A stretch of 64,000 nucleotides of DNA from Cycas panzhihuaensis. Lineage: Eukaryota > Cycadophyta. Below the pieces are notes generated by a model. The model was not told the DNA's origin and searched no databases. It saw only the letters and a program-made list of their open reading frames with translations. The translations under genes were made by a program, and so were the position numbers. The DNA lies in assembly GCA_023213395.1 (NCBI GenBank), contig CM041465.1, positions 144,467,741-144,531,740 of the forward strand. The letters are read 5' to 3'. Shown piece after piece: positions 20,596-32,019 of this stretch (position 1 is its first letter; every line of letters begins with the position of its first letter).

Positions 20596-21330
20596 TTTCG
20601 GCTAAAAAAGACAGTTTCTGAAACCCTAGGTCGTACAAATGTATGGATTTCTGTGTGGTACAGAACTTGTACGGATGGCAACAAAATGGGTCTTAAAAGA
20701 ACAGTGTCAGCAAGTAGATCACAGATCTGAAGTTATTTTTTGAGAACAACCTTTAAATCAAAAGATATTTAGCCTGCAAACCTACGGTGGTGGCTAGGGT
20801 TTTTTCAGAAATTTGCTTATTTCTTGAAAAATAAAGCTTGAAATGCCAAAAAACTTCTTGAATACTGATGGATTATGTGGTGTAGACCTTTTAGGAACAG
20901 ATTCTAGTGAAAATCTGAGAGAAAAGAAATGTGTACCTTCCTTTACCAAAATCGCACGCCCTTAAAACTGGTTAAAACTGCCCTGAAACGATCTCTGATG
21001 AACTTGTTGTAGAAGAGAAAGATGACGGGAATGTTGAGAACTACCTCCCTGCCAATTTTTGTCTCGTTTTGAGACACTTGATTTTCCTCGCCCGTACAAC
21101 CATATGGTTCTGTACTTTTGAGTTTGTACTTTGATTTTTACAGACTCCTCCTTCGTAAACTTGTCCTTTCTCCTAGCTGGTCTTCACTTCTTTGAGACAA
21201 TTCTTTGTCTGCTTTATCTTTGCCTTGATTCCGCTTCGTCACTTTCAAACTTCGTGTATTGTCCTTCGTTGGACACCTCCTTACACTTCCTCTCTTAGCC
21301 CTCAAAGGACTGCTCCTCTTCACTGCAGCA
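20596..21330 (-). other. Element E 5' leader, non-coding
   Basis: About 735 bp between PBS and gag start. Motifs around GTACAGAACC resemble the leader of A. No gene is visible. Confidence 0.75.
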
Positions 21331-21351
21331 GGATAACCTGCTCTGATAACA
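21331..21351 (-). other. Element E primer-binding site
   Basis: Element-strand TGTTATCAGAGCAGGTTATC directly abuts the 5' LTR. It is initiator-Met-like with one G-to-T change. Confidence 0.88.
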
Positions 21352-21562
21352 TGTTAGACAATCTGATATGTATCAGTTAACCAAACAAGAGAGCTTGCCT
21401 TTTCATTAGAGAACATGTCTATAAATACATGAGGTGTTTGCATGCTCAATTGTAACCGACTCTTCTTTGAGTGTGACATATTCACATCTCATAAAGCAGT
21501 TACAAAAGTAGTCTTTTCACCTTCTTCCTTCTTGTCTAGGACTTATACATTATATTCCAATA
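21352..21562 (-). repeat. Element E 5' LTR
   Basis: Pairs with 16315-16527. The terminal TG on the element strand has decayed to TA. A TATTTATAGA motif on the element strand at about 21420-21427 could be the TATA box. Confidence 0.95.
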
Positions 21563-22218
21563 GATTTTTATTAGTAGTTCCAATGTATTTTTCATATTTT
21601 ATGTAACATAGAAGCAATAACAAACAAACAAAGATATGTATTTTCTTTTTAATATTTGATTTTCTCTTTAATTTTCTGCACATAAGAGACAAGGAAAGAA
21701 TGTAAAGAAGAATAATTTGCAAATGGTACAACATAATATTTTCAATAAAATAATCATTTCTTTATTGATACATAATTTGTTACATATTTGAGAATAATAT
21801 GCAACTAACACTAGCCCAGTGAGGAAGGCCTGATGGAGGATCAAGAAAATTGTGCCTAAATTGCACTCTTTTCAACCTTTAGCATGCCAGATTTGGTATA
21901 ACAATCACACTGTATTTTTCGACTTCTATGGCGAGCCCTGCAAGAAATCAACCTCCTCACATCCTCGAAAAACTCTCTAGGAATCTAACTTCGGCTCTAG
22001 AATTCTCTTCACTAGGAACTCAACCAAGGTTGCAACATCCAAAGCATGTTCTCCCCCCTCTTTCTTCCTCGTGGCTATTTACATAATTTGAATGTGCATG
22101 GTTGTAACCTCTTGTTCAATATACCTTTTCATAAAGAATTTTAATTACTCATTAATTAACATGTTTTTATTCTTCACCTTTTTAGGTCTTTTCCCTTTTA
22201 TTATAGGTGAATTAGGCA
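21563..22218 (-). repeat. G1 5' LTR, outer part
   Basis: Continuation of the gypsy LTR after element E, beginning with the second GATTT copy. On the element strand the LTR begins TGCCTAATTCACC at 22218 and ends CATCACA at 16286, so total length is about 680 bp. No gene is visible. At 22219 a copia RT frame (H) starts abruptly. Confidence 0.75.
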
Positions 22219-22830
22219 TGTGATAAATTTCCCTCACTCAGTTTGATGTATAGCCTAGGGTTTGAGCTACCCCTAAGAAATCCTTGCTACCTGAGATGAT
22301 GATCAATTTTTACATTCCATGATTGTGGGGCTTGCTTAAGCCCTTACATGGATTTCTTGTGTCTACAGACTAGGTGTTATTGTCCTTTGGTATATCTTGG
22401 AGGTTGTTCCATGTGTTCCTCTTCCTCAAGCTTTCCATTTAAAAAGGCACTTTGTATATGCATCTAGTGTACTTTCCATCCCTGTTGTGTTGCTAATGGC
22501 AGAACTGTTCTAATGGTGATCATCTTGGCTATTGGAGCAAAGGTTTCTTCATAATCTATTCCTTTGGTTTGAGTGAAGCCCTTAATCACGAATCAGGCTC
22601 TATACCTCTTAATGGATCCATCTAATTTCTCCTCGACTTTGTACACTAATTTATAACTTATAATAGGTTTGTCTTAAGGAGCTTGAACTACATCCCAAGT
22701 GTCATTCTTATGGATAGCTTGCAATTGTTCTCCCATGTCCTCTAACAACTTCCTATCTATTTGTGCTTCTTCATAAGTTTGAGGTTCTAATTGCAGAATA
22801 GAGTCAGTTAGGGCTTGGATTTTTACCTCC
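22219..22830 (-). pseudogene. pol: Element H reverse transcriptase remnant
   Basis: Minus-strand translation gives QTKGIDYEETFAPIAKM, QSAFLNGKLEEEEHMEQPP, GLKQAPQSWNVKIDHHL and NPRLYIKLSEGNL, a copia RT with several stops. It ends before the YVDD motif because G1's LTR takes over at 22218. The upstream part has the YEEAQIDRKLLEDMGEQLQA linker. Confidence 0.85.
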
Positions 22831-23134
22831 TCCCAATCCCTCTTTCTTCACTATTTTGTATGTTAGAATCCTACATTAGTTTTAGGTACTATTTTGGTAC
22901 CCTTTTGGTGGCAATGGTTGTTGCTTCTTTGATAAATCCTTTTGGGATTTTTTCTTTTGTGGATGTGGATCCTAGTTTGCCTTCTTCACTTTGTCTCTTT
23001 GTGACTTCAGAGGGTTCTGAGTTTGAATTTTAATCTTCTGAAGTCTTTTCTATAGTGAAAAGTATTTTTGCTAGTTTTCCTTGAGGAGATTCATTAAAGG
23101 TGACATCTTTGCTTGTAATTACTTTGATAGTTCT
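22831..23134 (-). pseudogene. Element H integrase-RT linker
   Basis: A stop-ridden linker ending at SKDVT and TIKVI, where D is inserted. Joining across D gives AYRCMDPRTIKVITSKDV, the copia integrase C-terminal motif. Confidence 0.75.
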
Positions 23135-23367
23135 TGTTGATATGTAATGTTTTATCTAAGTGAGAAAGGGGGTCATGTTGGGACCACCCTCAAATGTAAC
23201 TTCAATATTAGATTGTGACACTTGGCAGTCTTAGACTGATCTGTTACATTTCAATATGTAACGGTCACATTGTTGATGTATATTTAAAGAGACTAAATCT
23301 CAATGAAAAGACAACTCTTTCTCTTCTCTGTACAAATCAGGTTCTGTTTTTCCTCTGATTTCTATCA
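23135..23367 (+). repeat. Element D 5' LTR
   Basis: TGTTGATATG to TTCTATCA. A TATTTAAAG motif at 23281-23289 is a candidate TATA box. It is related to the LTR of A. Confidence 0.95.
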
Positions 23368-23384
23368 TGGTATCAGAGCAGGTT
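23368..23384 (+). other. Element D primer-binding site
   Basis: TGGTATCAGAGCAGGTT directly follows the LTR. It is a full match to the initiator-Met tRNA end over the first 12 bases. Confidence 0.93.
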
Positions 23385-24019
23385 AATCTCAACTGCTCAT
23401 TTGGAGATGAATTCTTCTGAAGATAATCCAGTCAAGGTCTAGAAGGAGATAAGGAGGATAGAGTCTCAGCTTTGCCAGAAGATCATTAATACCCTGGTGT
23501 ATGCAGGCTATGCGGACTGCGGACGTATTTTTTTCAAAGGTGTCAGATTGAAGTGAAAATTGGTGGGGAGATAGATCACAGTACGGAGAACACTTTTATC
23601 TTCTATAGCGAAGTCATCTGAAGACGTTTTCCAGGCCAAACAGAGGCCGAACCAGTCCGCGCGAGTTTGGAGACTTTAGCTCTAAGATCTTTTCGATCTG
23701 CTCATAAAACCGGGTATTCTCAGTCTTAAACCTTTCTTAGCAATTGTACTTAGAGTTTCCAGCCAGTTTCAAAGATTATTTTTGAGATTTTCACTGTGAT
23801 TTTTTCAAAAATCAAATTTCTGCCCTAAGCGCGATTTTCTCTTTGAGTTTCTCTCTTCTGAGGAATCTTCTTGTAAATCCGTCTTCAGATTTGAATAGGT
23901 GCCTGAAAAACCTATAGTTTGAGGTACACTTCGTCTTCATCCGTACACTTAGGGTTTCAGCGGAATTAAATACAATAATGCGGTCCAGACCCCAAAACAG
24001 TTTTCAGTCTCTGAAAATA
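23385..24019 (+). other. Element D 5' leader
   Basis: About 635 bp without a convincing gene. Confidence 0.75.
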
Positions 24020-24950
24020 ATGTCTTCCACACTCATTTCTTTGCTTGAACCAGAGAAATTAACTGGTTCCAATTATCATGTCTGGAAAATTAAAGTGGAA
24101 ACCATTCTAAGGGTCAAAAATGCCTGGGGCATTACTGAAGGAACTGAAAAATGTCTTGTTGTTGGTGATGCTAAGCTAGAAAACTGGGAAGAAAGAAATA
24201 ATATAGGTATTCTTACCTTGAAAATGTCAATTTCCGATTCAGTTCTGATTTATGTTGAAAAATTGAATCGGCATCGAAATTTGGAAATGTTTAGAAAATT
24301 TGTATGGACAAAAAATAAAGCAAGAATAGTTGCACTCAAAGAAGAATTGTACAAGCTTCATATGAAAGAAAATGAAGATGTGACGGAGGTTATGCATAAG
24401 ATTATTACCATTGAAATAACCTCTTGAGTCTTGGGAGGTCTAATTTACGAGCAAGATCTAGTGGAAATTGTGACTTCAAGATTACCAAAATCATTTGACA
24501 CAATAGTCAACACTATCACAGATAGTGATAGATTAGATAAGTTAACTCTTGATGAATTGACAGGTTTGTTATTAAGACAAGAACAGAGAAACAAAAAGTA
24601 TGAAAACACATCAGAATTGGAGGATGCCTTTGCATCCAGACTAAATCTAGGCACAAGAGGAAGACATCAATTTCGAGGACGGAACACAGTTCGAGGGGAC
24701 GAGGACGCTAGCAAAATCCAAGAGGACAGGGATGTGGCAGAGAAAACAGAGTTTGTTTCAACTGTGGAAGAACCAGACATTTCGCTAGCAATTGTAGAAT
24801 CTTTGACATATGCTGCTATTGCGGACAGAGCGGACACTATCCTTATCAGTGTCCACAAAGACGGGGTGAAATTCAGAAAGGAAAACGACCCGTTGGAGGC
24901 TATAGTAAAGAAAAAGACGAAGAAGAGGAAGAAAAGCGCCTTCATCACTG
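24020..24950 (+). pseudogene. gag: Element D Gag, several frameshifts
   Basis: The start at 24020 (MSSTLISLLEPEKLTGSNYH) is preferred over the upstream ATG at 23978 because it matches the Gag starts of A and E. A pair of shifts garbles the EIWKCLENLYGQK stretch near 24270-24310. A one-base loss near 24410 ends the first frame. The second register reads EQDLVEIVTSRLPKSFDTIV and LLLRQEQRNKKYENTSE. The zinc knuckles (CFNCGRTRHFASNC, CCYCGQSGHYPYQC) are in another frame between about 24700 and 24930, so two compensating shifts bypass them. Confidence 0.9.
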
Positions 24951-25641
24951 CCTTGGCCACCAGTATGAAAGACAAAGACATATGGTATATAGATTCAGTA
25001 GCTTCCAAACATATGACAAATCGAGAAGAATGGTTTGAAACTCTGAAACCCTGTAATGTAGACAAATCAGTAGAATTGGGTGATAAATACTCTCTTGATA
25101 TAAAAGGGATTGGAACTATTTCTGTAAATCTGAATGGGAATGCAAAAAAGATTGAGAACGTCTTGTTTGTTCCAGGTCTGAAAATGAACCTTCTCTCTGT
25201 TTCTCAATTAAGTAAAAAAGGGTTGAGAACCATTTTCGATGAAGAAGGGAACTGCCATATTCTAGATATGAAGAGAGATGGAAAAATTATTGCAAAAGGA
25301 GTAAGATGCAATGATCTTTATAAACTTACATCGGACCACATGCTTCCCCACTTGGAAGTAAAAGCTTGTACTGTTTCTAAATCTAATAATAAAGCTTGGC
25401 ATTTGAGGTATGGACATCTCTCAATTGACTCACTAAAACAAATGGAAAAGTCAGGAATGGTGAATGGTTTACCTAGTATTTCATCAGATAACTTTGTATG
25501 TAAAGGGTGTCAACTTGGCAAACAGCATAGACATCCTTTTAAAGAAAGTGTCTGGAGAGCTCAGTCAAAATTAGAATTGATACATACAGATATTTGTGGT
25601 CCAATTTCACCTCTCACAGTTAAGCGATGCGATATTTTTTA
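24951..25641 (+). pseudogene. pol: Element D protease and pre-integrase segment
   Basis: The protease reads IWYIDSVASKHMTNREEW, with catalytic DSG changed to DSV. It then runs MNLLSVSQLSKKGLRTIF and the zinc-binding segment AWHLRYGHLSIDSLKQMEKS, FVCKGCQLGKQHRHPF and WRAQSKLELIHTDICGP, so the first integrase Asp is present. A frameshift at about 25630 (CDIF stop) moves integrase to another frame. It aligns closely with A and E. Confidence 0.9.
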
Positions 25642-26434
25642 ACTTTCATTGATGATTTCACTCGGAAAGTTTGGGTATATTTCTTACATAATAAGTCAGA
25701 AGTCTTTGAAACATTCAAAGAATTTAAAGCAGAAGCGGAACTAGAGTCAGGGACAAAAATTAAATGTATCAGGTCAGATGGAGGAGGGGAATATATTTCG
25801 AAGGAGTTTCTAAATTATTGCAGGGATCGAGGAATTCGTGAGCGATTACAACTCCTTACACTCCTCGATGAATGGAGTAGCAAAAAGGAAGAATAGAACT
25901 CTAATGGAAATGGCTCGAAGCATGGTCTATGGAAAAATATACCAAAATCATATTGGGCAGAGGCAGTAAGCACGGCTTGTTACTTAATAAATAGAAGTCC
26001 CACAAAAGCCTTGAAGGATATCACTCCAGAAGAAGCTGGGATAGAAAAAAAACCCGATGTAAGTCTTCTCAAAGTTTTTGGCAGTCAAGCGTTTGTTCAT
26101 ATTCCTGATAAAAAAGATCCAAACTTGATGCAAAAAGCATAGAATGCATTTCCATATGCTACAGTAAAAATTCAAAAGCCTATAAATGCATAGATCCTAA
26201 AACTAACAAAATCTATGTAAGCAGAGATGTTGTTTTTAATGAAGAAGATTCTATTGAATCTTCACAAATCAAAATAATAGAAGGGGGTGAAAAGGGAATT
26301 GAACAAGAAGCTGCTAGAAATACTGAAAATGAATTAGAAGAAGAGACACAAGGAGTTGAATAGGAAAATAAATCAGAAATCACTTCAGAAGAAGGAGCAC
26401 CAGAAGCTGAGCAAGAGAATGAATCCGAGATCAC
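25627..26434 (+). pseudogene. pol: Element D integrase, catalytic Glu lost
   Basis: The frame starting at 25627 reads [20 protein letters not shown], and [18 protein letters not shown] holds the second Asp. A frameshift near 25850 follows. In the next register [20 protein letters not shown] has Lys in place of the catalytic Glu (GAA to AAA). Further indels precede KAYKCIDPKTNKIYVSRDVV and an acidic Glu-rich linker. Confidence 0.88.
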
Positions 26435-28165
26435 TTGGAAGAAGGCGGTGGTCCATCATCAACAAGTGAAACTAATCCAGATCAAGTAACAGAAGACTCC
26501 AGTGGGAAGGAAGACTCACGGAGACAGAAAAAGTTGCCAAAGTGGTATATTAAAACAATTGAGGAAGGGAAAAGTAATGTAATAGAACAGAAAACAAGAG
26601 GGCAAAGGTCAAAAGCTCTACTAAGCAAAGTCGAACGTCAAAGCTTTCAAGAAGCAAAAGATCGTCAAGAATGGAAAGTCGCAATGGACAATGAAGTGAA
26701 TTCAATCAGAAAGAATCAGACATGGGAATTAGTAGAACTACCTGCCAACAAATTTGTTGTAAGCTGCAAATGGGTTTACAGAACAAAAAAGGGAATGGAT
26801 GGTAAGGTAGAAAAGTATAAAGCAAGATTAGTCGCAAAAGGATATACACAAACAACAGGTGTAGATTTTGATGAAACTTTCTCTCCAGTAGCAAAAATGA
26901 ACACTGTGAGAACAGTAATAGCTTTTGCTGCAGCACAAAATTGGAAAATATCTCAATTAGACGTAAAAAGTGCCTTCTTAAATGGCGAACTAGAAGAAGA
27001 AGTCTACATGCAACAACCTGAAGGGTACATTGAAAAAGGACAAGAAAATCTGGTGTGCAGATTAAAAAAGGCTCTATATGGTCTAAAACAAGCCCCACGG
27101 GCTTGGTATGCCAAATTAGATCATTTCCTTGAAGAAAATAAGTTCAATCGATGCAACTCCGACTCCAATCTCTACATAAGGAAAAAGAATGACAAGGTAA
27201 CAATAATTGTTGCCTATGTTGATGATATGCTTCTTACTGGAAATGATGAAGGAGGAATCAAAGACATCAAAGATCAACTTCAGTAGGAATTCAAAATGAC
27301 AGACTTGGGTTCGTTAAATTATTACTTGGGATTAGAAATTGGTCAATATCAAAATTACATAACCTTGTCCCAGAGCAACTACATCAAAAATTTGCTTGTT
27401 CGATTTTAGATGGAGAACTGCAATCCGTGTACAACGCCCATGGAAACAAACTATGACTTAATGGCAGATAATATGGAAAAAGATGCTGATATCACTTTAT
27501 ATAGACAAATGATTGGAAGTCTAATTTATTTGACAGCCACCAGGCCTGACATATCCTATTCAGTAGGACTAATATCCAGGTACATGCAAAATCCAAAATC
27601 GAGACATTAGCAAACTGCAAAAGGAATTTTGAGATATCTTAAAGGAACAACAGATCTTAAGTTAGTATACTTAATGAGATGCTCGATTGAAGTGTCAGGA
27701 TATTGTGACTCTGATTGGGCTGGAGATAAAGAACAAAGAAAATCCACCAGTGGATATTATTTCTTCTTAGGGTCATCAGCAATCTCCTGGTGTAGTAAGA
27801 AACAGGCTACAATTGCTCTCTCCTCTACAGAAGCAGAATACAAAGTAGCTGCGTCAGCAACTTGTGAAGCTATTTGGTTAAGACAACTCCTGCTTGACCT
27901 GGATCAACAACAAAAAAAGGCAACTTCTTTGAAGTGCGACAATCAAAGTGCTATCAAGCTAACCAAAAATCCAATCCTGCATGCAAGAACCAAGCATATT
28001 GAAGTTCATCATCATTTCATAAGAGAAAAGGTACATAATAAAAAAATTGACTTGGAGTACTGTCCCTCAGTCGAACAAGTTGCAGATCTCCTGACAAAGC
28101 CTCTTGGAAAAGAAAGGCTTAACTATTTAAGAAACAAAATGAGACTATTAGAGATAAAACATTAA
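26435..28165 (+). pseudogene. pol: Element D reverse transcriptase and RNase H
   Basis: A single register interrupted only by stops at about 27284, 27408 and 27608. RT reads FQEAKDRQEWKVAMDNEVNS, VSCKWVYRTKKGMDG, LDVKSAFLNGELEEEVYMQQ, YGLKQAPRAWYAKLDHFL and the catalytic AYVDDMLLTG. Then come IGSLIYLTATRPDISYSV, RNase H GYCDSDWAGDKEQRKSTSGY, LSSTEAEYK, KCDNQSAIKLTKNP and ARTKHIEVHHHFIREKV. It ends just before the PPT. Active-site residues of both domains are kept. It looks like a recently functional pol. Confidence 0.93.
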
Positions 28166-28172
28166 GAGAGGG
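28164..28172 (+). other. Element D polypurine tract
   Basis: AAGAGAGGG immediately before the 3' LTR. Confidence 0.9.
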
Positions 28173-28405
28173 TGTTGATATGTAATGTTTTATCTAAGTG
28201 AGAAAGGGGGTCATGTTGGGACCACCCTCAAATGTAACTCCAATATAAGATTGTGACACTTGGTAGTCTTAGACTGATTGGTTACATTTCAATATGTAAC
28301 GGTCACATTGTTGATGTATATTTAAAGAGACTAAATCTCAATGAAAAGACAACTCTTTCTCTTCCCTATACAAATTAGGTTCTGTTTTTCCTTTGATTTC
28401 CATCA
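28173..28405 (+). repeat. Element D 3' LTR
   Basis: TGTTGATATG to TTTCCATCA, followed by the duplication GTTCT and the resumed H integrase frame. Confidence 0.95.
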
Positions 28406-29221
28406 GTTCTAGGATCCATGCATCTGTAAGCCTTTGATTTTTCACTATTTCCCATAAAGATGCATTTTAAGCTTTTATCATCTAATTTCTTTTGTTTCTC
28501 TTTTGGTATATGAACATAAACTGTGCACTCAAAAATCCTTAAATGATTTATATTAGGTTTCTCACTTGACTAGGCTTCTTTAGGCGTTATTCCTTGTAAG
28601 GCAGGCTTTTGTTGGACACACGTTCAGAATATAGAAGCATGTGTTCACTGCTTTTGCCCAATAGATATTGGATACACTTTTGTCTTTCATCATGCTCTTA
28701 GCCATCTTAGTGATGTCTTGTTCTTGCGCTTTGCTACTTCATTAGATTGAGGAGTATAGGCTCTGGCGAGTTGCCTTTTTATTGCACTAGCTTTACAGTA
28801 CTTGTAAAAATCATTAGAGGTGAATTCCCCTCCATTATCGATTCTTAGGATTTTAATCTTCTTTTCACTTTCCCTCTCAAGTGAGCTCGAACGACTTTAA
28901 AGATATTAGAATTTTCCTTAAAGTAGACCTAGAGTTTCCTTGAGATATCATCAATGAAGGTTAGATAGTACTTGGCCCCTCCAACGGAGAGAGGTTTTAT
29001 TGATCCACATATGTCATCGTGTATTAGTTCCAATTTGACCTGTAATCTTCAAGAATGCTCCTAAAATTTTGTTCTTTGTTCTTTACCTAGTATACAACCT
29101 TCACAAATAGCTTTATTTACTAAGATTTTAGGAAGGTCATTCACCATCTTCAAATTTGAAAGCATAGCAAGATTTTCATGAGACAAGTGGCCATACCTCA
29201 AGTGCCAAGTTTTATCATTGT
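28406..29221 (-). pseudogene. pol: Element H integrase remnant
   Basis: From the right: WHLRYGHLSHENLAMLSNLK, the zinc pair AICEGCILGKEQ, then ELIHDDICG (first Asp), FIDDISRK, and RIDNGGEFTSNDF (second Asp). The third position is SNEVAKRKNK, with Lys instead of Glu. Multiple stops occur, including within DDISRK*VYFK. The C-terminal part ends at the D insertion. Confidence 0.87.
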
Positions 29222-29589
29222 TGTAGGAATGAATGGATAGGAGTAGGAGACATGTCATAAAGCACATGTGAGAAAGTGAACAAGAGATGACAATACGACA
29301 ATGGCTCACAACTCTCCAAATCTCATTAAGAAAATATGCAAGGTACAAATACATATTTATAGCTTTACACTAAGTCTAAACATAGGAGGTGGTTCAACAA
29401 TTCCCATGATTTTTGGTGAGCTCAAACTAACTCATTAATAGTTGAGCATCTTTGACTTTTAGAAACTTTGACTAGGAATCTTCTCTCACTAGAATATTCT
29501 CATAAAAAATATTCTATGTGAGCAATTATTCTAATGAAATGAAATGAACTTAAATGGACATGTAAATGGGAATGTACATTATTCCAACA
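29222..29589 (-). repeat. Element J 3' LTR
   Basis: Pairs with 32852-33219. On the element strand it begins TGTTGGAATAATG and ends CATTCCTACA. Confidence 0.95.
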
Positions 29590-29599
29590 CCCCCCCATA
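29590..29599 (-). other. Element J polypurine tract
   Basis: A run of seven G on the element strand directly before the 3' LTR. Confidence 0.85.
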
Positions 29600-29929
29600 A
29601 TGTTAAGTTCATTTCCTTACATAAACATTATTGTCCTAAGTCTCTCAAAAAATTCTCACAACTTAAAGTCTAAGTGAGAATACAACTTGAGGGACAATAC
29701 ATTAACTCAACCATGCCATACTCCATATGCTGTCGAATAGAATGATGGTGATCTTCCACAAGCTTGACTCTGACATGGAATTCCAATTCTTCGATAGTTG
29801 GAAGGCATTTTGTTGTAGTAGAACAACTGAAGAAGTCAAAGGAAGTCAATTAAGCCCAAAATGGCTTCTCAAATGCTGTGACTACTGCTTTGCATCCCGT
29901 CTTGGTGGAATAAGCTATCCACATCAAGA

Positions 29930-30175
29930 GATCAACCAGAATTAGGTGCTATGTACATCATGTCGTTGATTTGGCCTTTAACTGCTACAAGAGATCAACC
30001 AGAACCAAGTGGTCTTATGCACATCCTGTCGTTGATTTGGATCAACCAGAACTAAGTGTCATCCACATTCTGTCGTTGAATTGACTCAACCAGAACTAAG
30101 TGGTCAATGCACATCCTGTAGTCGATTATGATCAACCAGAACTAACTGTCATCCACATCCTGTCGTCGATTTGCC
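29930..30175. repeat. Tandem repeat, about 45-bp units, in J
   Basis: Five units begin GATCAACCAGAACTAAGTG at about 29930, 29993, 30040, 30084 and 30130. Each continues CACATCCTGTCGTTGATT. The first unit is longer (63 bp) and the rest are 44-47 bp. Confidence 0.9.
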
Positions 30176-31009
30176 TTTGCAGTTGCTTGTACAAAGCTCC
30201 CAAAGAGGATTTCATCATCCTCATGCAGTAGATGCTAGTTGTGATCATCAATGCGTGAACATCACGCTCATTGTCCTGCTTCTCCAAATGTCATAATCTT
30301 GGCTTACAATATCGTGCTTGATTTTATGCACTATTGTCATTTTCCAAGACACTGTTGTTTCATAGAATTGTTAGGTGTTTTCATTAACACCACAACACTG
30401 CAATATCATCACCATAACAGAATAAGCTGCAATAGTAAGCTACCCAACTCATAAATGAAGAGGTTAAGGTAGTCTACAAAGGTATGATAAGTCTCATACA
30501 GGTTGATAAGAGTTATACACACTACAATTCAATAACATAAGTCACTTCTCTCCTTTAGTTTCTACATATAGAGACTAGACTAGACATTTTTCAAGAGTAA
30601 GCAAGTATCTAGACTCTAATAAGTCATTAAGAGTCTTTTTGCATCATATGCGAGCAAATAAAGATGAGCAATCTTCTCATCAACCACTAGCAAATTGATG
30701 AATGCTAGTGTTCCAGGTTCCAGTTCTGCCAAGCCATGTCGTGTCATGTCGTATGACACCATGTTGTGATATATTGTGCCGTACCATGTTGCCTTTAGGT
30801 GGATATGATTAGGCTTCCTGGCTTCTCCTTCAACAACTCCCATAGGTCTTTGTAAGACTGAAAGTGTTACATTACATAGGACTTACATTTTGCTTTAGTG
30901 AATCTAGCAAATTTTAGCTAGTTATTCACAGAGTTTTTATGAAGTCTGTAATTAAGAAGAAAAAATAAGGAGAAGTTTAGTTCAAACCACCGCAAGTGTG
31001 AGTGTTATA

Positions 31010-31780
31010 CATCACTCAGTGACTGCAAGGTGGATTGCACTTAATGAGAGTACAAATAAAGGTTTAAAACACCTTTAACATACACCATTAAAGAGGATGA
31101 AGTACAATAAAAGGTCCTCTTAAAGTGCTTTAAAAGAGGACTAAGTATTTTAAAGACTCCCCTTAAAAACTATTCTCAAAGTACATTGAAGAATCCTCTT
31201 AAAATAGAGCCAAAGTATATACTCTAAGGAGGATTAAGTACAAGAGAAAATACTTATAAAGTATTCTTTCATTGAGGCCAAGAAATACCCTTTACCACCG
31301 AAAAATGTACCTTGAAAAGAGGATTAAATGTATTAAAAAATTCCTCTTAAGGTACTTTACATGTCCACCAATAAATACTTTAAAGAGGATAAAATACTTT
31401 GAAATAATCCTCTTACCATGTCACCAAAAGATGCTTTTAAAAAGAAGAGGATGTGCCACATTAATAATCCTCTTAAAACATCTTTATGCCACCAATAACA
31501 TCTCTTTTAAAGAGGATAAATTACATTAAGATCCCCTTATATGCCACCAATAATGTACCTTTAAAGAAGAGGATAAAGTGTATTTAAAATCCTCTTAAGG
31601 TACTTGTTATGCCGCCTAAAAAATACTTTAAAAAAGAGGCCAAAAAATACTTAAGAATCCTCTTAAAGTATCCTTACATCATCAAAAAATATATATCCTT
31701 TAAGTGAATCCAAAGGGAAATATATTTAATGAGGATTAATATAATATTGATAACAAATTAATCCTCCAATAATATTTCTC
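31010..31780. repeat. Array of foldback units in J
   Basis: Roughly 55-75-bp units start near CCACCAATAA. Each has AAAGAGGATTAAA followed 15-25 bases later by its inverse AATCCTCTTAAAG. Clear unit starts lie near 31357, 31421, 31489, 31543 and 31612; decayed copies extend to both sides. Each unit could fold into a hairpin as RNA. Confidence 0.8.
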
Positions 31781-32019
31781 ATAATTTCTCTTCAAATGAG
31801 ATCATGAAAATATACTTCAAAGAGAACAAAAATTCTCTTAAAATATGATCTCTATCTAAGAAGATATCACTTAAAAAGACAAACTATTAAAAAAGGACTT
31901 TTAAAAACTTTAGAGAAAAGCTTATTATTGAAATAAGCATATTCTAAAGAATATGCTAAAATATATAGTGTAATGTTTTAAAACATTACAACTCCATCAA
32001 AATGTTAATAAACGACCCG

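Larger units (their letters stand above)
16315..21562 (-). mobile_element. Copia element E, complete, nested in G1 LTR
   Basis: A 5.25-kb Ty1/copia on the minus strand. The LTRs (16315-16527, 21352-21562) are 213 and 211 bp. The target duplication GATTT is perfect (16310-16314, 21563-21567). A PPT (AAGAGAGGG) adjoins the left LTR and a PBS (TGTTATCAGAGCAGG) the right LTR. The order gag-PR-INT-RT-RNase H is complete. Gag and protease are in one open frame; integrase, RT and RNase H are broken. Confidence 0.96.
1..22218 (-). mobile_element. Gypsy element G1, 5' half, carrying A and E
   Basis: Degenerate Ty3/gypsy element on the minus strand. Its own DNA in the window is 12109-16314 and 21563-22218. 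It has a 5' LTR (16286-22218 minus element E), a PBS TTGGTATTAGAGC next to it, a long leader, gag, a CCHC knuckle, protease and the start of RT. RT is interrupted at 12109 by element A. The LTR's outer end at 22218 falls inside a copia RT frame (element H), so G1 inserted into H. The 3' half is off the left edge. Confidence 0.85.
23135..28405 (+). mobile_element. Copia element D, complete, nested in H
   Basis: A 5.27-kb Ty1/copia on the plus strand. The LTRs are both 233 bp (23135-23367, 28173-28405) and differ at about ten positions by eye. The perfect duplication GTTCT lies at 23130-23134 and 28406-28410. PBS TGGTATCAGAGCAGGTT follows the 5' LTR and PPT AAGAGAGGG precedes the 3' LTR. gag, PR, INT, RT and RNase H are all present in order, with scattered indels and stops. 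Confidence 0.97.

Noticed and set aside
24445-25065. Minus-strand frames antisense to D gag
   Set aside because: Shadows of the real plus-strand gene, which has recognisable Gag and protease motifs.
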